Of a stretch of 64,000 nt of DNA, positions 1 to 9,699 are shown in pieces (position 1 is the stretch's first letter; each line of letters starts with the position of its first letter). Below the pieces are notes generated by a model. The model worked only from the letters and a program-made list of their open reading frames with translations. It was not told the origin of the DNA and made no database searches. The stretch is from Myxocyprinus asiaticus. Lineage: Eukaryota; Chordata; Actinopteri; Cypriniformes; Catostomidae. The stretch is taken from contig NC_059346.1 in assembly GCF_019703515.2 (NCBI RefSeq), positions 57,300,001-57,364,000 of the forward strand. Direction: 5' to 3'. A program made the translations under genes and the position numbers.

Positions 1-21
1 CTCTCTCTCTCTCGTACTAAC

Positions 22-67
<46 letters not shown>
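1..67. repeat. CT and CA microsatellites
   Basis: A short (CT)n run opens the window and is followed from about 25 by roughly 20 CA units. A second, interrupted CA tract lies at about 256-280. The open frame across this stretch on the minus strand is made of repeat-coded GT/AC codons and is not a gene. Confidence 0.95.
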
Positions 68-69
<2 letters not shown>

Positions 70-289
70 CGACCCCTCACAAACATTCTCGCACACACTT
101 TTGGCTAGTAGATAACTTAGGGACAAAGCTGAGCTTTATCACAAAGTTATCGTACAAGCGGAGACACATTCTCGGCCATATTCTCTGGCCGGAAATCTTG
201 CATGACGTACTCTCCATGAGAGTCACGTCCGCCATTTTGTGCACGTCCCTCCTTACACACACACACACACGCACACACACCTTCCTCAT

Positions 290-595
290 GTGTTATAGGA
301 TTATTTTGGTTACCATATCTAATCATATCACTGTTTAGTTTGTAGTTGTAAGTCGGAAGTTTATTGACTGCATTGTACTGATTATTAACTGATATTACTG
401 CATAAATAAATTTCTTTATATTTCAAAGAGAAGTGTTTTGGTTTGTTTGCATACACCTGTGTCAAATGCTGACGGGATGTCAGTGCTCGGATTCAAGCCT
501 TCATTGTTTTTTCCGAAAATCAATGTCGATTTTCCTAAGAGAACAATCTAATATTGAGACTTTTATACTATCTGGTTATTAGTCCCTGATTCCAG
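290..595. other. AT-rich non-coding stretch, nothing recognised
   Basis: AT-rich DNA between the CA tract and the AT-rich repeat block. I see no coding frame, RNA gene or repeat family here. Confidence 0.5.
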
Positions 596-1165
596 GGTGG
601 TGCCCCGGCGATATTAATCCTTATTAATATTCTATTGATTTTTGATAATTGATAATTATCTTTGATGATTGTTGAATTTGAAGGATCAAAAAGCTAGTGT
701 TAATTTTAATTAATGTTTCATCGATGTTAACAATTAACGATTATCTTTGATAATTGTTGATTTAAAGGATTTTTTAAAAAGCTAACATTGATTCAAATCA
801 ATGTTCTATTGATTTTAATAATTAATAATTATCTTTGATAATTATTAATTATTGCTAATAACCAAACCCGCTCCTAAACGTAGCGTACTACATTTACTGG
901 AGCCCCATATGAGGTTTTAATGAGTTTGATTCTATTATTTAATTTAATTATTAATTAATAACTAAAGAAATAATTATTAATTATTTCTGATAGTAACACT
1001 GATCTAAACAACCAGTAAAGCCCTACATAATAATTGGTGCCCCGTGTGAGGCTTTAATGGTTTAGATTCTATTATTTAATTTAAATATTGATTAATAACT
1101 AAATAAATAATTATTAAATATTTCTGATAGTAACACTGATCTAAACAACCAGTAAAGCCCTACAA
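596..1165 (-). repeat. AT-rich interspersed repeat with internal tandem modules
   Basis: Two tandem modules, ending at about 1,026 and 1,165, each finish in the same CTAAACAACCAGTAAAGCCC sequence. Upstream of them are related AT-rich modules. The reverse complement reappears at 26,497-26,865 and, shortened, at 33,521-33,585, so this is a dispersed family. Each module contains a TGGNGCCCC-like core (about 605, 898 and 1,036), which resembles a primer-binding site but does not match a tRNA that I can name. The family is unresolved. Confidence 0.7.
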
Positions 1166-1794
1166 CGATCAACTTCAGCTTGTGATGCTTTTGGGAAATG
1201 CAGCCCAGGTCTTTACTATTGCCCATTTCTCCTGCATTCAACATGTTGACTACAAGAACTGACTGTTCGCTTACCATCTAATCTACATGTGGCCTTGTTA
1301 GGAAATGATCAAAGTTTTTGCTTCACCTGTGAGTAGACAATAGTATGAATATGTGGACAAGTAAAATGCAACCAACAGACAATAATATACCTTAATTGCA
1401 CAAATACACACTTGACCACAGTTTATGATTTAACATAATTACAATATACAGTACAATAGCATGAGAGTACTTAACAATAGCGTGAAAGATTATTGTTTTT
1501 TGTTACATTTTGTCACGCTGCAGCCGAGGGAACCAAGACAATAATCCCTGCGACGAGTGTAAATAACGAACACGACATCCGAGGAAGACTTCGGAAGATT
1601 TTGTTCTCTGTTGCTTCACTTTATTTCCAAATATTCCACAGTTGCTGCTGTGTTTGTTTCCTTAACTTTGATCATCACAGTTAAACAAAATTGTGCTTTA
1701 TTACATTTTATTATAAATTATTTGTTGTTTTTTTTCAATTTAATGTTTCTAATTAATCGTGTTTGATCTTATAAATATCACTCAAGTAGATCTC
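1166..1794. other. AT-rich non-coding stretch, nothing recognised
   Basis: No frame with family-like composition, no tRNA-like fold and no recognised repeat, apart from short A/T-rich simple sequence. Confidence 0.5.
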
Positions 1795-1925
1795 AGTTCA
1801 CTCAAAAATGTAAATGCTGTCATTATTTATTCACCCTCATGTTGTTCTGAACCTATATGACTTTTTTTTTCTGTCCACAAATGGAGAAATTTTGTAAAAA
1901 TGTTCTGCTCACTTCTTCAAGCTTA
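1795..1925 (+). repeat. Interspersed repeat fragment typical of cyprinid genomes
   Basis: The stretch with TCACCCTCATGTTGTTC at about 1,831 resembles a very abundant short repeat of carp-like fish. I recognise the sequence type but cannot assign its superfamily. It supports the taxonomic guess only weakly. Confidence 0.4.
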
Positions 1926-2045
1926 AAAAGGATGCAAAAGTACACTGGTGGACAAAAGTTTGGAATAATGTACAGATTTTGCTGTTTCGGAAGGAAATTG
2001 GTACTTTAATTCACCAAAGTGGCATTCAACTGATCACAAAGTATA

Positions 2046-2053
2046 GTCAGGAC
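2046..2053. repeat. 8-bp target-site duplication, left
   Basis: GTCAGGAC directly precedes the element tip at 2,054 and is repeated exactly at 3,981-3,988. Eight bases is the duplication size characteristic of hAT transposition. Confidence 0.9.
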
Positions 2054-2334
2054 TAGAGCCTGACCGATATGGGATTTTTGAGACCGATACCGATTTTAGA
2101 GGGGGAAAATTCACCGATTACCAATATGGTGGCTGATATAGCTAATTCTTGAGTTGGAATGAAAACAGAACTTTTCTATGTGGATTTTGTACCAATTTTG
2201 CACAGATATGACTATGCAAAGGTCATACAACAAATATTTTTATCAAAGAGTATTTGACATTGTTAATATACATTGTCAACAAATTCTAGAAATTAACACA
2301 GAAAATAAAGAATAAACAAAAATACAATAAATAA

Positions 2335-2830
2335 CTTAATAAACATCAGTACTGTATGTTCAGTATCAGTCAGCTGCTGACCATTTAAATAAATAATAAA
2401 TAAAAATACAATAAATAGCTAAATAAACATCAGTACTGTATGTTCAGTATCAGTCAGTTGCTGACCATTTAAATAAAGAATAAATAAAAATACAATAAAT
2501 AGCTAAAAAAAAAACATTAGTACTGTATGTTCAGTATCAGACAGTTGCCGACCTTTTAATTAAAAAATAAATAAAAATGCAAAAAATAGTTTCATAAACA
2601 TCAGAACTGTATGTTCAGTATCAGTCAGTTGCTGACCAATTAAATAAAGAATTAATAAAAATACAATAAATAGCTAAATATACATCAGTACTGTTTAGTA
2701 TAAGTCAGTGGCTGACCATTAAAATAAAGAAGCAATAAAAATAAAATAAATAGCTAAATAAACATCAGTAGTACTGTTTAGTATCAGTCAAATGCTGACT
2801 ATTTTAATACTGCCAGTCAGTTAGGGACAC
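2335..2830 (+). repeat. Minisatellite, about 84-bp unit, six copies
   Basis: The core AAACATCAGTACTGTATG followed by TCAGTATCAGTCAG recurs at 2,341, 2,425, 2,512, 2,596, 2,681 and 2,760, spaced 79-87 bp apart. The spacers are A/T-rich. The last unit coincides with the left breakpoint of the large tandem duplication (2,756). Confidence 0.85.
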
Positions 2831-3458
2831 CTGCCGAATCAAGAGAAAAAGCAGCGGTGTTACACCATATTCTGCTATACAAGTTCAGGGGAAACTTTCA
2901 ACGGTGGTAAACCAGACTTTTAAATATTACATTTTATAAATGCAATGACTGGAACTGTTCGGTTGAAGGGGGTACCAAACTCTGAATCCTGAACAAAACA
3001 GTTTGGTGAATACATGTTTACAAATTAGCTTCCACTCAGCTGGCAAGCAATGAAAGTAGCTACGTGGTTAGCTAGTTAGCTGTTAGCTCGTTGTCACGGA
3101 GATCAAAATATGGACGTTGTTTATTTACTTTCCAGCATTGCGTCTCACCAACTAGGTCACAACATAGCATGAAATCAACACTCAGCAGACACAATCCACC
3201 ACTGCACCGTTGTCTGCTGAGCTGCAAAAAGATGCTCTGATGTTTACCTTTCAATCTACTACATTACTTACTGCACTGACAAACTATGACTGGCTAACAT
3301 ATGTGCAAACAGATGTGATAAAGGAGTGAAATGGTTGTCAGGGAAAGGGTTAATGTTGTATTAGTTATATTGAAAAGGGAAAATGATGGGGTCATTGTTT
3401 ATTAACTTTCTAGTATGTATTTCACAAACTAGTTAGCAACTTATCGAGAAGACACTGA

Positions 3459-3730
3459 CTGTGTCTCGTTTGGAAGGATGCATCCTCCAGAGGTCGCATT
3501 TGTCGGCCGCATACGTCATCGAGGCTGTCTTGTTTAATTTTTTAATTTTTTTTTAAATGTAAATTTTTTCTATTGGGAATGCAAAAAAAGGTTAACAATT
3601 GTATAAATGTAAGTGCATATGCATAAAAGGCATTGACAATAGATAACAAATAAGAAAAAGACAGCCTCGATGACGTATGCGGCTGACAAATGCAAACTCC
3701 GGAGGACGCATCCTTTCAAATGAGACACAG
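3459..3730. mobile_element. Foldback/MITE-like element with 73-bp inverted arms
   Basis: The left arm 3,459-3,531 begins CTGTGTCTCGTTTG. The right arm 3,658-3,730 is its inverted complement with about ten mismatches. The A/T-rich loop of about 126 bp has no coding capacity. This sequence type (GGATGC plus CCTCC near the tips) is familiar from short fish DNA transposons. It is nested in the hAT-type element and is copied at about 12,491-12,760. Confidence 0.75.
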
Positions 3731-3980
3731 CCGGCGCTTAACACTGCACCGCTTAACTCCGCCCTGTCTGCAGAACCACGTCAGTTCAGAGTCAGCTCTG
3801 TAAACAATGGAGTCGGAGCACACTCTGCTGGACAAACTACGTTGTGACACCAATTCAAGCATTGTTTTCTGCATTATATGTTCTGAAAAAAAGTTTTCAT
3901 ATCTGCGCATATCTGTAAACATATATGCCGATACCAATATAGCAGTGAAAGGCTAATATCGGTAAATCGGTCGGGCACTA

Positions 3981-3988
3981 GTCAGGAC
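3981..3988. repeat. 8-bp target-site duplication, right
   Basis: GTCAGGAC, an exact copy of 2,046-2,053. It is immediately followed by the continuation of the Tc1-like sequence. Confidence 0.9.
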
Positions 3989-4318
3989 ATTACTGATGTA
4001 AAAAACAGCACCATCACTATTTGAAAAAACTAATTTTTGATCAAATCTAGACAGGCCCCATTTCCAGCAGCCATCACTCCAACACCTTATTCTTGAGTAA
4101 TCATTCTAAATTGCTAATTTGGTACTAGAAAATCACTTGCCATTATATCAAACACAGTTGAAAGGTATTTGGTTTGTTAAATTAAGCTTAATATTGTCTT
4201 TGTGTTTGTTTTGAGCTGCCACAGTATGCAATAGACTGGTATGTCTTAGGGTCAATATTAGGTCAAAAATGGTAAAAAAAGAAACAGCTTCCTCTAGAAA
4301 CACATCAGCCAAACAAGG

Positions 4319-5030
4319 AGATCCGCCCCCAAATTTAATCGACCCAGAGCATCGGCTCATAGAGACAGTACATTGTTCTGTGCCCACAGAAGAATGCAAT
4401 GTGCCAGTCTCAGCATGGCACGAGGGCACACTTGTTCCTGACGGTTGATGTAAGCCACCACTGTCTTGTTGTCCAACCGGATGAAGACATGACTGTCCCG
4501 AATCTCCAGAAGGAAAAACTTCAATGCCAACAGCACCGCTAACATCTCCATACAATTTATATGCCAATCCAGCCACTGGCCCGTCCACACTCCATAAACT
4601 GGATGACCTTTGTACACAGCACCCCAACCCACGGAGGAGGTGTCTATTGTTATCACTTTGCGGCAACACACCTATCCCTATGGATCACCTGACCGGAGAA
4701 AATGACTACGTTTCCATGACATTAGAGTCTGGTAGCACCCATGCATCATTCTGATGGGACGAAACGCATGCTTAGGTGGTTGAAGTCCCTTTATGGAGTT
4801 CATCCAGCACTGAAAAGGTCTCGCATGCAACATTCCTAGGTGAATGACAGCGGATACCATGATCATGAGCCCCAACAGACTGTGAAATGTTCTCGCAGTG
4901 AGAATACATCCCACTGTGAACAATGCTAGACACTGGCATAATGACAGAATGCGAGGTGTAGATAAGCGTGCCTGCATCATTCATGAGTCTTGCTCCACAC
5001 CTAGAAACAGAGTGTAGGATAGGAGTAGCC
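4319..5030 (-). pseudogene. DIRS-type RT thumb / RNase H fragment
   Basis: Read on the minus strand from about 5,030, the first part matches the RT thumb region of DIRS elements (a SLLGLM motif followed by the HARPFQ-type block). A frameshift and junk residues follow near 4,680. An RNase H domain then continues from 4,671, with the TIDTSS first acidic motif, the INCMEML glutamate motif and a RLDNKT aspartate motif. The last aspartate region is missing, so the domain would be inactive. Gag, RT palm and recombinase are absent. It lies next to a Tc1-like fragment and belongs to a DIRS lineage different from copy A. Its tandem duplicate is at 13,351-14,062. Confidence 0.75.
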
Positions 5031-5418
5031 CGGCAGAAGGAAATTAAGACTTAAAACAGAGTTTCTCCAAGATGGCCTATAACACCGTAAATTCCTCTCA
5101 GCATTAAGAAGCTAAGAAAATTCAGAGTGGTGCCAGCAAGTCTAAGGCTGCAGCTTTTTTTTTTCCAACCATCTTGAGAACAAAATAAATCTGCAGACCA
5201 CAAAGACCTCTACTCATCCCTGTTATATATCAGGGAATACCCCCATGACATGACCAGCTAACCATCTCTGCAAAAAGACCCTAACGGCAGAGGTGATGGG
5301 CAATAAAAGATACAGAGTTAAACAAGCTCTCCTTGTAAGATCATCCTGAAGTACAATGAAAAACACACGCCAATTCTATGACTCTTTATTCTGGACAATA
5401 AACAATTTGCTACACTTG
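5031..5418. other. Non-coding end of duplication unit 1
   Basis: Low-complexity and A/T-rich DNA with no recognisable element. It is duplicated at about 14,063-14,452 with small differences. It ends at the junction with duplication unit 2. Confidence 0.5.
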
Positions 5419-5714
5419 AAATAAACATCAGTAGTACTGTTTAGTATCAGTCAAATGCTGACTATTTTAATACTGCCAGTCAGTTAGGGACACCTGCCGA
5501 ATCAAGAGAAAAACAGAGGTGTTACACCATATTCTGCTATACAAGTTCAGGGGAACTTTCAACGGTGGAAAACGTCATGGTTACTGGTGTAACCTCCGTT
5601 CCCTGATGGAGGGAACGAGACGTTGGTGTTGATGTAGTGACACTAGGGGTCACTCTTGGGAGCCCGAGACACCTCTGGTCTTTGATAAAAGGCCAATGAA
5701 AATTGGCGAGTGGT

Positions 5715-5722
5715 ATTTGCAT
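5715..5722 (+). promoter_or_regulatory. Octamer-like motif ATTTGCAT in left ITR
   Basis: An exact octamer (the complement of ATGCAAAT), 23 bp upstream of the TATA box. The mirrored copy is at 11,821-11,828 and the ATGCAAAT form is retained in DIRS copies D and E. The binding factor is inferred from the motif only. Confidence 0.5.
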
Positions 5723-5744
5723 GCCACTCCCCCGAACATACGGG

Positions 5745-5752
5745 TATAAAAG
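5745..5752 (+). promoter_or_regulatory. TATA box in left ITR, directed inward on plus strand
   Basis: TATAAAAG inside the ITR. Because the arms are inverted, this copy would direct transcription on the plus strand through the element, antisense to its genes. Initiation would be expected about 25-30 bp downstream, near the end of the ITR. Confidence 0.55.
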
Positions 5753-5848
5753 GAGCTGGTATGCAACCACTCATTCAGGTTTTACGCTGAGGAGCCGATA
5801 TAAGGTCCGGCCATTTCAGCGGGTAGTTCAGCGTTGTGGCAGGAGGGA

Positions 5849-5956
5849 CCAACGTCTCGTTCCCTCCATCAGGGAACGGAGGTTACACCAGTAACCATGA
5901 CGTTCCCTATCTGTCACTCACTCGACGTTGGTTTCGATGTAGTGACACTAGGGGTC
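5849..5956. repeat. DIRS internal complementary region (circle-junction template)
   Basis: 5,849-5,904 is the reverse complement of the left tip 5,571-5,626. 5,902-5,956 is the reverse complement of the right tip 11,892-11,946. The two matches overlap at the GTT at 5,902-5,904, the complement of AAC. This is the arrangement DIRS elements use to template completion of both ends while forming the circular intermediate. Confidence 0.9.
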
Positions 5957-6699
5957 CCTATACAAAACGCCACAAGGCTGAACTGTGTTACGTGAACTGG
6001 CGGTGTGTGGTGGGCAGACTTGCTGTGTGCCTCATAGCCAGCACACCAGGTCGACACGTAACCTCCCCCAACACAGTTATGAGTGTCGAACGGCCCTTTT
6101 TGGGGACAAGTCGACTACCCAGAGATAGAGACAGGCTTAACCCAGTCATGGCCTCTTTCCCCTTCTCTTTTTCCACTCCCTAAAAAAGAAGGGGGATTAT
6201 CCGACTGGGCCGCCAGGTCTAGTCGGGGGGTGTCCCTCCCAAGGGGAGGACACCGCGGAGACCACACCTCGCCCCAAGAGAGGGGGGATATTTAAGTGGA
6301 AGAATACATCACATGGTCTTTCCAACCATGTGGAGAGCCTTCAAGGTAGATCCTACCCAATGGGGGAGGAGTTACTACAACATGGAGACTGAGGGGCTCT
6401 GCCCAAGGAAGACGCAGTTTGCCAGTAGGGAAACGAACTAGCGGAAGATATAGATCGCATGGGGTTAGCCTTACAGGGAACCGCCACATGCGGAGCACCT
6501 ACCCCAGAACCGGGCTCTTAGTTAGCGCGTGTACTGGGCCGGCAGCGAGTCTCTCTGAAAACTCGACTGCCACAGGGCTCGGAGGAAGTCAACCAGGGAA
6601 CAACCTTTGTGAACACTACTGGGAATTAACAGCGCACGTCTTCAGCTCAAAAGGAGGTGGAAGGCGCTATGTGCAAGCGATACACCCGGCCGGCTATCC

Positions 6700-7830
6700 C
6701 GGGCTTATCCGCTTGTGTTGCGTGCCACTACCTGGGACGAAACCAGTTCCACCCGGAGGTTGTAAAACCTTGCAAAGGTGTTGGGTGTTGCCCAGCCCGC
6801 TGCTCTGCAATGTCTGTTAGAGAGGCACCTCTGGCCAGGGCCCAAGAAGCCGCTACACCACGAGTAGAATGGGCTTGTAGCCCTACCGGGGGCGGCATGT
6901 TTTGGGCGAGACATGCCATAGTTATGGCGTCAATGAGCCAGTGGGCGATCCTCTGCTTGGAGACAGCACTTCCTTTCCGCTGTGCACCGAAGCAGACAAA
7001 GAGCTGCTCAGAGAGTCTAAAGCTCTGCGTGCGATCCAAATAGATGCGCAAAGCGCGCACCGGACACAGCAACGCCAGGGCTGGGTCTGCCTCCTCCTGG
7101 GGCAGCGCTTGCAGGTTCACCACCTGGTCTCTAAAAGGAGTGGTGGGAACCTTGGGCACATAGCCCGGTCGGGGGTCTCAGGATCACGTGAGAATAGCCC
7201 AGACCGAACTCCAGGCACATTTCGCTGACAGAGAACGCTTGCAGGTCACCTACCCTCTTGATGGAAGTGAGCGCAGTCAGGAGGGCAGTCTTCAAGGAGA
7301 GTGCCTTAAGCCCGGCTGACTGCAAAACTCAAAGGGGGCTCTCTGTAGACCCTGAAAAACTACAGAGGTCCGATGAGGGAACAAGGCGTGGCCTGGAGGG
7401 ATTCAGCCTCCTGGCGCCTCTTAGGAACCTGATGATCAGATCATGCTTCCCTAAGGACTCACCGTCGACTGCGTCATGGCGTGCTGCTATGGCAGCAACG
7501 TACACCTTCAAGGTGGAAGGGGACAGCCTCCCTTCCAACCTCTCTTGCAGGAAGGAAAGCACTGATCTGACTGCGCACCTCTGGGGGTCTTCCTGATGGG
7601 AAGAACACCACTTAGCGAACAGACACCACTTAAAGGCATACAGGCGCCTCGTAGAGGGAGCCCTAGCCTGAGTGAATGTGTCTACCACCGCAGGTGGGAG
7701 ACGGCTTAGGTCTTCCGCGTCCCGTCCAGGGGCCAGACATGGATATTCCAGAGGTCTGGGCGCGGGTGCCGAATCGTGCCCCTTCCCTGAGAAAGAAGGG
7801 CCTTTCTCAGGGGAATTTGCCCGGGGGGAG
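6700..7830 (-). pseudogene. DIRS copy A tyrosine recombinase (YR), frameshifted
   Basis: The recombinase would integrate the circular DIRS intermediate. On the minus strand the N-terminal SAM-like core-binding part is at about 7,760-7,400 (residues APSTRRLYAFKW and LSFLQE). The catalytic arginine is in SIKRVGDL near 7,265. The HxxR box is HSTRG near 6,875. The nucleophile tyrosine is in NTFARFYNL near 6,765. All four hallmark residues are present but they fall in three different frames, with breaks near 7,330, 7,150 and 6,800. No active enzyme can be read. The frame overlaps the end of the RNase H frame, as is usual in this family. Confidence 0.85.
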
Positions 7831-8154
7831 CTGTCACGAGGAGCGTGAGGTCCGAGCACCACGTCTGGGCGGGCCAGTAGGGTGCTTACCAGGACGACCT
7901 TCTCCTCGTCCTCCCTGACCTTGCACAGGGTCTGTGCGAGCAGGCTCACTGGGGAAAACGCATATTTGCGAATGCCAGGGGACCAGCTGTGCCAGCGCGT
8001 CTATGCCGAGGAAGGCCTCGGTGAGGGCGTACCAGAGCGGGCAGTAGGAGGATTCTTGGGAGGCGAACAGGTGCACCTGTGCCTGACTGAATCGACTCCA
8101 AATCAGCTGGACCACCTGAAGGTGGAGTCTCCACTCTCCCCTGCGGGGAACCTG

Positions 8155-8510
8155 CCGTGACATCGCGTCCGCTGTAACGTTGAGGTTGCCCGGGATATGA
8201 GTGGCTCGCAGCGACTTGAGGTGCTGCTGACTCCGGAGGAGGAGACGGCGGGCGAGTTGTGACATACAGCGGGAGCGCAGACCGCCTTGGCGGTTGACAT
8301 ATGCTACCGCTGCCGTGCTGTCTGTCCGAACTAGCACGTGCTTGCCCTGGATCAACGGCCGGAACCTCCGCAGGGCGAGCAGAATTGCCAGTAACTCGAG
8401 GCAGTTGATGTGCCAACGCAGCCGCGGACCCGTCCAGAGGCCGGTGGCTGCGTGCCCGTTGCAAACAGCGCCCCAGCCCGTCTTGGAGGCGTCTGTCGTG
8501 ACCACGATGC
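8155..8510 (-). pseudogene. DIRS copy A RNase H domain
   Basis: It degrades the RNA strand of the RNA/DNA hybrid during reverse transcription. It lies in the 394-codon minus-strand open frame that begins at 9,018. The four acidic active-site positions are all visible: Asp in TTDAS (residue 176), Glu in INCLELL (208), Asp in RTDST (233) and Asp in TADAMSR (284). The domain itself is uninterrupted. It is called a pseudogene because the upstream RT part is separated from it by a frameshift near 9,100. Confidence 0.85.
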
Positions 8511-8889
8511 GCCTGGAGACCAGTTCTAGAGGAACACCTGCTCGTAGAAACGAGAGGTCGGTCCAAGGGCTGAAAAGACGGTGACAGACCGGTGTAATGG
8601 CCACGCGGTGTGTCCCGTGGCGCCATGCCCGTCTCGGGACTCGAGTCTGGAGCCAGTGCTGAAGCGGCCTCATATGCATCAACCCGAGCGGGGTGGCCAC
8701 CGCCGAGGACGCCATATGCCCCAGGAGCCTCTGAAAATGTTTCAGTGGAACCGCTGTTTTCTGTTTGAACGCCTTCAAACAGGCCAGCACCGACTGGGCG
8801 CGCTCGTTCATAAGGTGCGCCGTCAAGGAGACCGAGTCCAACTCCAAACCGAGAATTGAGATGCTCTGAACCGGGAGGAGCTTGCTCTT

Positions 8890-9640
8890 TTCCCAGCTGA
8901 CCCAAAGCCCTAGTCGGCTGAGGTGTGAGAGCACCAGGTCCCTGTGTGCGCATAACCCGTCTCGAGAGTGAGCTAGGATTAGCCAGTCGTCGAGATAGTT
9001 GAGAATGCGAATGCCCACCTCCCTTAACGGGGCAAGGGCAGCCTCTGCGATCTTCGTAAAGACGCGAGGAGACAGGGACAGGCCGAAAGGGAGGACTTGT
9101 ACCGATACGCCTGACCCTCAAACGCAAACCGCAGGAAGGGTCTGTGTCGAGGAAGGATCGAGACGTGAAAGTACGCATCCTTCGGGTCTACCGCCGCGAA
9201 CCAATCTTGATGCCGGACGCTCGCTAGAATGCGTCTTTGCGTCAGCATCTTGAACGGGAGTCTGTGTAAGGCCCGGTTCAGTACTCGCAGGTCCAAGATT
9301 GGCCGCAACCCACCGCCTTTTTTCGGTACAATGAAGTAGGGGCTGTAAAACCCCCTCTTCATCTCGGCTGGAGGGACAGGTTCTATCGCGTCCTTCCGTA
9401 GGAGGGTAGCGATCTCCGCGCAAGGTAGCAGCGTTTCCATCTTTCACCAAGGTGAAGTGGACACCGCTGGACCTGGGCGGATGCCCAGCGAAGTGAATCG
9501 TGCAGCCGAGTCGGACGGTCCGGACCAGCCCTCGCGACGGACTGGAAAGCGCAAGCCATGCACCCGAGTTCCGCGCAAGGGGGACCAAAGGGACAACGTC
9601 ATCGGATGTACCAGCGGGTGGGGCCTCGCGGCGGGGTGGA
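8890..9640 (-). pseudogene. DIRS copy A reverse transcriptase, frameshifted
   Basis: The RT frame starts around 9,640 and is open from 9,440 to 9,024. It has the conserved FIVPKKGGGLRPILDLR fingers block and the palm motif DPKDAYFHV (usually DLKDAYFHV). One base is missing near 9,100 relative to copies D and F, which replaces the LPFGLSLSP block with an unrelated tail. The correct frame resumes at 9,018 with NYLDDWLIL, whose two catalytic aspartates (about 8,986-8,991) are intact. So the catalytic residues survive but the protein is broken. Confidence 0.88.
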
Positions 9641-9699
9641 GCCTGAGGTGCCACACCCCATCGTGGCCGTGCTGAGTCAGAGGACATCGAAGCACTTAC

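Larger units (their letters stand above)
2054..3980. mobile_element. Non-autonomous hAT-type DNA transposon (1,927 bp)
   Basis: The left tip TAGAGCCTGACCGAT and the right tip (read inward on the other strand TAGTGCCCGACCGAT) match at 13 of 15 bases. The element is bounded by a perfect 8-bp duplication, GTCAGGAC. No transposase-like frame is present, so it would depend on a hAT transposase made elsewhere. It carries an approximately 84-bp minisatellite near its left end and a 272-bp foldback element in its right half. It sits inside the Tc1-like fragment and is therefore younger than it. Its 3' portion, from about 2,905, is duplicated at 11,947-13,012. Confidence 0.85.
1943..4318 (+). mobile_element. 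Tc1/mariner-like transposon, 5' part, interrupted by a hAT insertion
   Basis: A TA dinucleotide at 1,941-1,942 precedes CACTGGTGGACAAAAG, a typical fish Tc1 terminal-repeat start. The element is cut by the insertion at 2,054-3,980, with one copy of the duplicated 8 bp on each side, and resumes at 3,989. From 4,271 an ATG followed by a lysine-rich start and the codons for a Gln-Leu-x-Leu-Glu-Thr run resembles the N-terminus of Tc1-like transposases. One extra A in the A-run throws it out of frame. Homology stops near 4,318, where a DIRS fragment begins, so the catalytic DDE domain and the 3' inverted repeat are missing. The second half recurs at 13,021-13,350 in the tandem duplicate. Confidence 0.7.
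2756..5418. repeat. Large tandem duplication, unit 1 (2.66 kb)
   Basis: This segment reappears directly after itself as unit 2. Unit 2 starts at 5,419 and, once the DIRS insertion at 5,571-11,943 is removed, continues to about 14,452. The two copies are the same length within a few bases and differ by scattered substitutions and small indels. The breakpoint shares only the dinucleotide AA, which suggests microhomology-mediated or replication-slippage duplication rather than transposition. Confidence 0.9.
5619..5778 (+). repeat. DIRS copy A left inverted terminal repeat (160 bp)
   Basis: It matches the reverse complement of 11,765-11,924 over 160 bp with one visible mismatch. It holds ATTTGCAT, a CCAAT box and a TATA box. 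The near identity of the two arms implies little decay since insertion, or late conversion between arms. Confidence 0.95.

Noticed and set aside
77..289. 70-codon minus frame near the window start
   Set aside because: Its ends are coded by CA/GT microsatellites. No protein-like features.
7946..9178. 410-codon minus-strand frame inside DIRS copy A
   Set aside because: It is a different phase of the RT/RNase H region. Its translation is Arg/Pro-rich with no domain, while the 394-codon frame carries the RNase H motifs.
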